13,234 nucleotides of DNA from Amylibacter sp. (GTDB lineage: Bacteria; Pseudomonadota; Alphaproteobacteria; Rhodobacterales; Rhodobacteraceae), in the NCBI GenBank assembly GCA_027083485.1, contig JALWOO010000710.1, forward strand, positions 1 through 13,234, given 5' to 3'. Positions within the stretch are counted from its first letter, which is position 1. The number at the start of each line of letters is the position of its first letter. A program made the translations under genes and the position numbers. The notes under the pieces were generated by a model. The model did not search any database. It was not told where the DNA came from and worked only from the letters and a program-made list of their open reading frames with translations. Positions 8,411-13,234 of this stretch are shown here, piece by piece.

Positions 8411-9925
8411 ATGACAAAACTTTCCCTCTTTGATGGCGGTGCGCCTACGCCCTGCCCCGATCCGTTCAATCTGGCACAATATGTGCTGGCGGCTGGGGCC
8501 AAAACACCGGATAAAACCGCGCTCGAGGTTTATCACAGTGTCAATGACGTCGATCACTGGCGTTATCGCGACCTGAATGCGGCGGTAAGGACCACGGCGG
8601 GCGGGTTGCGCGCGCTTGGCTTGCAAACCGGCGACAGGATATTGCTGCGCATCGGCAATACGGCGGATTTTCCGATCCTGTTTTTAGGGGCAATCGCCAT
8701 GGGCGCGGTGCCGGTACCCACATCGGCCATGCTGACCGAACCGGAAGTGCGCCACATCATAGCCGAGCTGGAACCGGCGCTTGTGGCCTTTGGCGGCGGG
8801 CTGGCCCCACTTGCCGATCTGCCCTGCACCATGCTGGATCAAACCGGCATCACCGCCCTGCGCAAGGCCGCCCCGATCGATCCCTTGCCCCGCCATCCGG
8901 ACGATCTGGCCTATATTATTTATACCTCCGGCACCTCGGGACAGCCGCGCGCGGTGATGCATGCACAGCGCGCGGTCTGGGCGCGCCGGATGATGTGGCA
9001 AGGCTGGTACGGGTTGCAGACAGACGACCGGATGCTGCATGCCGGGGCCTTTAACTGGACCTATACACTGGGCACGGGGTTGCTGGACCCCTGGGCTATC
9101 GGGGCCACGGCGATGATCTATACAGGCGCGCCGGATGCGCAAATATGGGCCGGTATTTCCGCCCGCCACAAACCGAGTATTTTTGCCGCTGCACCAGGGG
9201 TTTACCGGCAAATCCTCAAGCATAAAATCCGCGATGAATTCGCCAGCCTGCGCCACGGGCTTTGTGCCGGAGAAAAGCTCCCCGACACGACCCGCGCCCG
9301 CTGGCAAGAGGCCACCGGCAAGCCGCTTTACGAGGCCTTGGGCATGAGCGAGGTTTCCACCTTCATTTCCTCCAGCCCGAACAACCCGCCCAAACCGGGC
9401 ACTTCCGGCCATGTGCAAAAGGGGCGCCGCGTGGCGGTGCTGGGCGACAGCGGACCGGTACCGCTGAACACCGCCGGCACGCTGGCGATCCACAAATCCG
9501 ATCAGGGCCTGATGCTGGGCTATCGCAACCAGCCCGCCGAAACCGCCGCCCGTTATCAGGGCGACTGGTTTGTCACCGGCGATACGGTCAGCATGGACGC
9601 CGAGGGCTATATCACCTATCTGGGGCGCGACGACGATATGATCAACGCGGGGGGCTATCGGGTGTCACCGCTGGAAATCGAGCAGGTTTTGCTGCAAGTT
9701 GACGGCATCACCGAAGCCGCCGCTATTGAGCAGCCCGTCAAAGAGGGCGTCAGTGTCGTTGCCGCCTTTTACGTGTCCACACAGCCCCTTGATGATAACC
9801 TGTTAATTACCCATTGCGCAGCGCGGCTGGCGCGTTACAAATGTCCGAGAATATTCACCCGGATAGACGCGCTGCCCAAAGGCGCAAACAACAAGATCCG
9901 CCGCAAGGAGTTGCGCCAGCCATGA
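8411..9925 (+). CDS. class I adenylate-forming acyl/aryl-CoA synthetase
   Basis: This 504-residue enzyme activates a carboxylic acid with ATP to an acyl-AMP and then transfers it to coenzyme A. Family motifs are all present: phosphate loop YTSGTSGQP (171-179), YEALGMSE (307-314), GDWFVTGD (384-391), the hinge GRDDDMINAGGYRVSPLEIE (405-424) and the C-terminal catalytic lysine 495 in GANNKIRR. The usual TGK before that lysine is here NNK. The length and layout recall benzoate- and short-chain-acid-CoA ligases, but I cannot name the substrate. No Shine-Dalgarno sequence is visible before ATG 8411, so leaderless translation is possible. The stop overlaps the next gene by four bases (ATGA), making this the first gene of a three-gene operon. 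Confidence 0.92.
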   Translation: MTKLSLFDGGAPTPCPDPFNLAQYVLAAGAKTPDKTALEVYHSVNDVDHWRYRDLNAAVRTTAGGLRALGLQTGDRILLRIGNTADFPILFLGAIAMGAVPVPTSAMLTEPEVRHIIAELEPALVAFGGGLAPLADLPCTMLDQTGITALRKAAPIDPLPRHPDDLAYIIYTSGTSGQPRAVMHAQRAVWARRMMWQGWYGLQTDDRMLHAGAFNWTYTLGTGLLDPWAIGATAMIYTGAPDAQIWAGISARHKPSIFAAAPGVYRQILKHKIRDEFASLRHGLCAGEKLPDTTRARWQEATGKPLYEALGMSEVSTFISSSPNNPPKPGTSGHVQKGRRVAVLGDSGPVPLNTAGTLAIHKSDQGLMLGYRNQPAETAARYQGDWFVTGDTVSMDAEGYITYLGRDDDMINAGGYRVSPLEIEQVLLQVDGITEAAAIEQPVKEGVSVVAAFYVSTQPLDDNLLITHCAARLARYKCPRIFTRIDALPKGANNKIRRKELRQP

Positions 9926-10569
9926 CCAAGCTCGACATCATTTCCGATCCGATCTGCCCGTGGTGCTATATTGGCAAAACCAAGCTGGACCGCGCGCTGG
10001 AGGCCAATCCGGACCATGATTTCGTGATTGAATGGCACCCTTTTCAGCTCAACCCCGACATGCCGCCCGAAGGCATGGACCGGCGCGAGTATCTGGAAAC
10101 CAAATTCGGCGGCCAGCAAGGCGCGGTCGAGGCCTATTTGCCCGTGGTTCAGGCCGCCGGGGAAGTAGGCCTGAAAATCGACTTTGCCGGTATCAAACGC
10201 ACGCCCAACACCCTGAATGCCCATCGCCTGATCCATTGGGCGGGGATCGAGGGCTGCCAGAACGCGGTGGTGGATCGTCTGTTCAAAGCCTATTTCAAGG
10301 AAGGCCGCGATATTTCGGACCATTCGGTTCTGGCACGCATCGGGGCCGGTGCGGGCATGGACAAGGATGTGGTGCTGAAACTGCTGCAAAGCGATGCCGA
10401 CACAGAAGAAATCCGCAAACAGGATGCCGACGCCCGCGTGCGCGGTGTGCGCGGCGTTCCCTGCTTTATCGTGGGCAACACATACGCGGTCAGCGGCGCG
10501 CAACCTGTTGAAATGTGGGAAAAAGTCATCGCCGACATTCGCGCCCAATCACAGGCCGGCACCCCATGA
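9922..10569 (+). CDS. DsbA-family oxidoreductase (FrnE-like)
   Basis: This is a 215-residue thioredoxin-fold protein with the DsbA-type helical insertion. The active site CPWC (12-15) follows the first strand in the FrnE-like context SDPICPWCYIG. The cis-proline loop is GVRGVPCF (175-182, Pro 180), with a further cysteine right after it. There is no signal peptide, so it acts in the cytoplasm, unlike true DsbA. FrnE-type proteins catalyse dithiol/disulfide exchange or act as glutathione-S-transferase-like helpers in the metabolism of aromatic or polyketide compounds. The open frame starts earlier (9814), but ATG 9922 gives the canonical N-terminus, has AAGGAG 13 bases upstream and overlaps the synthetase stop (ATGA). 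Its coupling to a CoA ligase and an exporter suggests a shared detoxification or catabolic task (inference). Confidence 0.93.
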   Translation: MTKLDIISDPICPWCYIGKTKLDRALEANPDHDFVIEWHPFQLNPDMPPEGMDRREYLETKFGGQQGAVEAYLPVVQAAGEVGLKIDFAGIKRTPNTLNAHRLIHWAGIEGCQNAVVDRLFKAYFKEGRDISDHSVLARIGAGAGMDKDVVLKLLQSDADTEEIRKQDADARVRGVRGVPCFIVGNTYAVSGAQPVEMWEKVIADIRAQSQAGTP

Positions 10570-11756
10570 CCAATCAGCGCGGCGCGCGGTTTGTGGAATT
10601 CATCATCCTTGTCTCCCTGATGTTTTCGCTAATTGCCTTTGGCACGGATTCCATGCTGCCCGCCCTGCCCCTGATTGCCTCGGATCTGAAACTGGCCGAC
10701 CCAAATCAGGCGCAATTGGTGGTGACGGTCTTTGTGCTGGGCACCGGTCTTGGCCAGTTGTTTTTCGGCCCCCTGTCCGATGCCACCGGCCGCAAACCGG
10801 CAATCGGTCTCGGGATCGGGCTGTTTATTGTGGGCTGTGTGATCTGCTATTATGTGCAGAGCATCGAATGGATGCTGTTTGGCCGGTTCATTCAGGGGCT
10901 GGGGGTGTCCGGCCCGCGCACCGTAACGATTGCGCTGGTGCGTGACATCTACAAGGGGCGGCGCATGGCGCAGGTGATGTCCTTTACCTTCGGGGTGTTT
11001 GTGCTGGTGCCGGCAATAGCGCCTGCGCTTGGCCAGCAAATCATGGGGCAATTCGGCTGGCGCTCTATTTACCTGTCTTTCATGATATTTGCCGCTGTGA
11101 CGCTCGCCTGGTTGTGGCTACGTCAAGCGGAAACACACCCCGCAGATCAGCGCCGGATGCTGAGCCGCTCAGAGTTTGCCACAGCCATCAAAGACGTGTT
11201 GGGCAACCGCACGGTGGTGACTTTCATGCTCATTCAGGGGCTGCTTTTGGGCGGATTGTTTGCCTATCTGTCCTCTGCCCAGCAAGTCTTCGTCGAAAGC
11301 TTTGATGTGGGCGAGGATTTCCCGCTGTATTTCGCCACCATTACCCTGTTGTCCGGCATCGCGGCCTTTATCAACGGCACTTTGGTGATGCGCCTTGGCA
11401 TGCGCCGGATGGTGCAAACGGCCATCGGTCTGGCGCTGATCTCTGCGGTTTTGTCGCTGGCGTTTCAAACACTGGCCCCGCAATCGCTGCGGCTGATCGG
11501 GTTTGTGGTCTGGTCGGTGCTTTCTTTTCTGCTGATGAGCCTGTCGCTGGGCAATCTGAATGCCTTGGCAATGGACCCCATGGGCCATATTGCGGGGCTT
11601 GCCTCTGCGATCATCGGGGCCAGCGCCACCTTGCTTGCGGTACTGCTGGCGATCCCGATCGGGTTGGCATTTAACGGCTCTCCGCTACCGTTGATGATCG
11701 GGCATCTGGGATTATATGCCGTGGCCTTTGGGCTGCTAAAGCGGCATCCGGTTTAG
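10566..11756 (+). CDS. MFS drug-efflux transporter, Bcr/CflA type
   Basis: This 396-residue inner-membrane protein is a proton-driven exporter of the DHA1 major facilitator group. The first helix carries an acidic residue in FGTDSMLPALPLI (residues 25-37), matching the TDMYLPALP-type signature of Bcr/CflA proteins. Motif A, GPLSDATGRKP, follows helix 2 (68-78), and RFIQGLGVSGPRTVTIALVRD matches the helix 4-5 region. About twelve hydrophobic segments are visible to the C-terminus. The ATG at 10566 overlaps the DsbA-like stop (ATGA); the ribosome site is weak, consistent with translational coupling. The substrate is unknown; possibly it exports compounds handled by the two upstream enzymes. Only a short 5-bp hairpin without a T-run follows (11759-11772). 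Confidence 0.93.
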   Translation: MTNQRGARFVEFIILVSLMFSLIAFGTDSMLPALPLIASDLKLADPNQAQLVVTVFVLGTGLGQLFFGPLSDATGRKPAIGLGIGLFIVGCVICYYVQSIEWMLFGRFIQGLGVSGPRTVTIALVRDIYKGRRMAQVMSFTFGVFVLVPAIAPALGQQIMGQFGWRSIYLSFMIFAAVTLAWLWLRQAETHPADQRRMLSRSEFATAIKDVLGNRTVVTFMLIQGLLLGGLFAYLSSAQQVFVESFDVGEDFPLYFATITLLSGIAAFINGTLVMRLGMRRMVQTAIGLALISAVLSLAFQTLAPQSLRLIGFVVWSVLSFLLMSLSLGNLNALAMDPMGHIAGLASAIIGASATLLAVLLAIPIGLAFNGSPLPLMIGHLGLYAVAFGLLKRHPV

Positions 11757-12115
11757 GACCGGACCCATCCGGCAATGCCCAAAACAGAATCAATCGCCAA
11801 ACAAGTCTTATCCATTGGTAGATCCCCCTGCGACAAATGCTGCAACGCAGTATTTTTATTCGCTTATAATCAGATAGTTACCATCACAACCGGATAAAAA
11901 TGTCGCAGCCACTTGACCCAATGCCGCATTGCAGCATATAGTGTATCCAAAGAGCACCCTCCCTGCTCTGGCATACTGGGAGGGCACGTAGGCCCCAACA
12001 CAACGGCGGCCGGTTTCTTCCCGCAACCAGTGTCCTCCCAATTTTTTCCCTGATTTATCCAGCCACAAGCAGCGCCAGGCCTTTCCTGTGGCACTGGCGA
12101 TGCAAATAGGTTAAA
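11757..12115. other. ~360-bp stretch without a recognisable gene
   Basis: Between the ends of the MFS and DUF2189 genes I see no credible protein gene. Minus-strand frames of about 70 codons (11856-12068 and 11870-12094) overlap in different frames, lack good ribosome sites and look like no family I know. Several hairpins occur. CCCTCCC/GGGAGGG (11957-11963/11978-11984) and CGCCAG/CTGGCG (12073-12078/12094-12099) are perfect, but neither has a T-run. Two interleaved inverted repeats, TGCGACA/TGTCGCA (11829-11835/11901-11907) and ATGCTGCAA/TTGCAGCAT (11837-11845/11929-11937), could form alternative or pseudoknotted structures, or mark a decayed element. Confidence 0.4.
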
Positions 12116-12889
12116 TCAGTCCACCGCAATGCGGTACAAATGCCACGTGGCGTGGCCCAGCATCGGCAACACAACAAGCAGGCCCAGAAAAAACGGCAGC
12201 ATGGCGATAATGGTCAGGCCGGCAACCATCAGCCCCCAGACCAGCATCACCCCCCGATTTTCGATCACAAAGCTGACCGAGGTAATCATTGCCGAGATAA
12301 AGTCGATATCCCGATGCAGCATCAACGGCATGGCCACTACTGTAATTGAAAACAGAACCGTCGCCAAAATCGCGCCGACAATGGTTCCCACGACCAGAAA
12401 AAGCAGACCATCAATGGAAAACAGCACGGAATTGTCGCTCATGATGTTGGTCATCGGCTTCAACCCGAAAAACAGCGCAAAGATCAGATGTGCCAGATAG
12501 GTCCACATGCCAAAGAAAAACACCGACACAAAAGCCATCCACGGGATTTCCCGGCCCCGCTCGCGGAAAATCCGGCTGAGCACATGTTGCCATGTCGGCG
12601 TTTCGCCGCGTTCTATTTCCCGGCTCACTTCATACAGGCCCACTGCCAGAAATGGCGCAAGCAGCGGAAAGCCGACGATAATTGTGAAAATTCCCCAGCC
12701 CTCGCCCCAGACCATCAGTTGTAAAAAGATGACCATGCCGGCGATGACAAAGACTAGTCCGAAAATAATGCCAAACATCGGCGCTTTTCTAAAATCGCGC
12801 CAGCCTTTGGCCAGTATTTTCTTGAGATCCGATAATTCAACGATGTTGATTTCCGGCAAAGGCGGTGATTCATTCGCCTGATCTTGCAT
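12116..12889 (-). CDS. DUF2189-type multi-pass membrane protein
   Basis: This is a 257-residue inner-membrane protein of unknown function. The N-terminal 35 residues are polar and probably cytoplasmic (DLKKILAKGWRDFRKAP, typical of DUF2189). Hydrophobic segments follow near residues 38-59, 65-88, 115-143, 160-190 and 213-245. The cytoplasmic stretch SREIERGETPTW and the C-terminal LPMLGHATWHLYR are features I associate with DUF2189 proteins. The start ATG 12889 has GGAG seven to eight bases upstream (GGAGAATAAAA); the open frame extends to 12928 but that part is the leader. A near-consensus promoter lies at 12944-12972, so the gene is probably transcribed on its own. Confidence 0.85.
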   Translation of the reverse strand: MQDQANESPPLPEINIVELSDLKKILAKGWRDFRKAPMFGIIFGLVFVIAGMVIFLQLMVWGEGWGIFTIIVGFPLLAPFLAVGLYEVSREIERGETPTWQHVLSRIFRERGREIPWMAFVSVFFFGMWTYLAHLIFALFFGLKPMTNIMSDNSVLFSIDGLLFLVVGTIVGAILATVLFSITVVAMPLMLHRDIDFISAMITSVSFVIENRGVMLVWGLMVAGLTIIAMLPFFLGLLVVLPMLGHATWHLYRIAVD

Positions 12890-12943
12890 TTTTATTCTCC
12901 CCTTAAAGCGGCACCGGGGATCCGGCACCTAACTCATAAAGGG

Positions 12944-12972
12944 AGTATAGGAAGCGAAAACCGACCGGTCAA
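12944..12972 (-). promoter_or_regulatory. near-consensus sigma-70 promoter of the DUF2189 gene
   Basis: On the minus strand, TTGACC (12967-12972), 17 bases, TATACT (12944-12949): five of six matches in each box at ideal spacing. The predicted start near 12937 gives a leader of about 48 nt ending in GGGGAGAATAAAA before the ATG. The -35 box overlaps the last codons of the upstream gene, whose stop is at 12969-12971. Confidence 0.7.
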
Positions 12973-13234
12973 AACTTATCACCGGAACAACAGCCCGACA
13001 GCATGCCACGCGGGGTCACCAGATCTATTTTCCAGCCATAGTCCCGCTCTGACATGCCATCGCTACAGAAACCGCGATACAGGACCCCGGTCGTCTCCGG
13101 TGCCGTGAAATAATAGCCGATGGAGCTGTTGGCAGAACTTCCGCTTTTTGAAATCGGCAAGCTGGCCCCGTTCAAATAGGCAACGCCCAGCTTTAGCAGC
13201 CTGAGCGACCAGAAAGGTTCGGTTCCAGCGCAAT
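12969..13234 (-). CDS. C-terminal part of a GTEPFW-motif, cysteine-rich probable secreted protein (5' end outside window)
   Basis: The frame is open to the window end, giving the last 87 residues. They begin CAGTEPFWSLRLLKLG and end in LVTPRGMLSGCCSGDKF, with FCSDGMSERDY between. The C-x-GTEPFW start, the CSDGMS segment and the final GCC recall small predicted periplasmic or lipoprotein-type proteins of the COG3650 kind, in which the cysteines may pair. That assignment is from memory of the motifs. The start and any signal peptide lie beyond 13234; an internal TTG at 13175 is not a credible start because the family motif lies upstream of it. Its stop codon lies within the -35 box of the DUF2189 promoter. 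Confidence 0.7.
   Translation of the reverse strand, partial: CAGTEPFWSLRLLKLGVAYLNGASLPISKSGSSANSSIGYYFTAPETTGVLYRGFCSDGMSERDYGWKIDLVTPRGMLSGCCSGDKF

Noticed and set aside
11759..11772. CCGGA/TCCGG hairpin after the MFS gene as terminator
   Set aside because: Only five base pairs and no T-run; may aid Rho-dependent ending but cannot be called.
11856..12068. 70-codon minus-strand frame as an insertion-sequence remnant
   Set aside because: I looked for IS1- and IS1595-type transposase motifs in all frames and found none.

Overview
The window looks like chromosomal DNA of an alphaproteobacterium, most likely a Rhodobacteraceae (Roseobacter-type) member. The evidence is moderately GC-rich coding sequence, the RpoD C-terminus, the RecG and LigA sequences, direct-repeat LexA boxes of the alphaproteobacterial GTTC-N7-GTTC type, and a short 3'-end repeat of a kind I associate with this family. 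No tRNA, rRNA, CRISPR array, intact insertion sequence or phage gene was seen.

Layout. At 1-546 (+) is the 3' end of rpoD, the housekeeping sigma factor, followed by its probable terminator. From 7063 down to about 599 a minus-strand series runs: an orphan periplasmic peptide-type binding protein (5249-7063), the NAD-dependent DNA ligase ligA (3053-5161), the branch-migration helicase recG (963-3053, start codon overlapping the ligA stop), then a 37-residue membrane peptide gene (752-865). The peptide gene has its own promoter region carrying two exact LexA boxes, and a strong minus-strand terminator lies at 599-629. This small SOS-controlled gene behind recG is the most interesting object in the window. 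It resembles in type, though not by demonstrated homology, the SOS-induced small membrane peptides SidA (division inhibitor) and TisB (toxin).

The stretch 7064-7700 has no confident protein gene. It holds a well-formed candidate small RNA on the plus strand (about 7175-7250, with promoter, 5' hairpin and U8 terminator), a second good plus-strand promoter at 7261-7288, and one of two copies of a family-type repeat whose other copy lies between the binding-protein gene and ligA.

From 7701 to 11756 lies a divergent module. A helix-turn-helix/cupin regulator (7701-8327, -) faces a three-gene plus-strand operon joined by ATGA overlaps: an acyl/aryl-CoA synthetase, a DsbA/FrnE-type thiol oxidoreductase and a Bcr/CflA-type MFS exporter. 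This reads as a locally regulated small-molecule activation and export or detoxification unit of unknown substrate.

After about 360 bases without a recognisable gene come a DUF2189 membrane protein (12116-12889, -) with a near-consensus promoter, and the C-terminal part of a small cysteine-rich probable secreted protein (12969 to the window end, -), whose stop codon lies inside the -35 box of that promoter.
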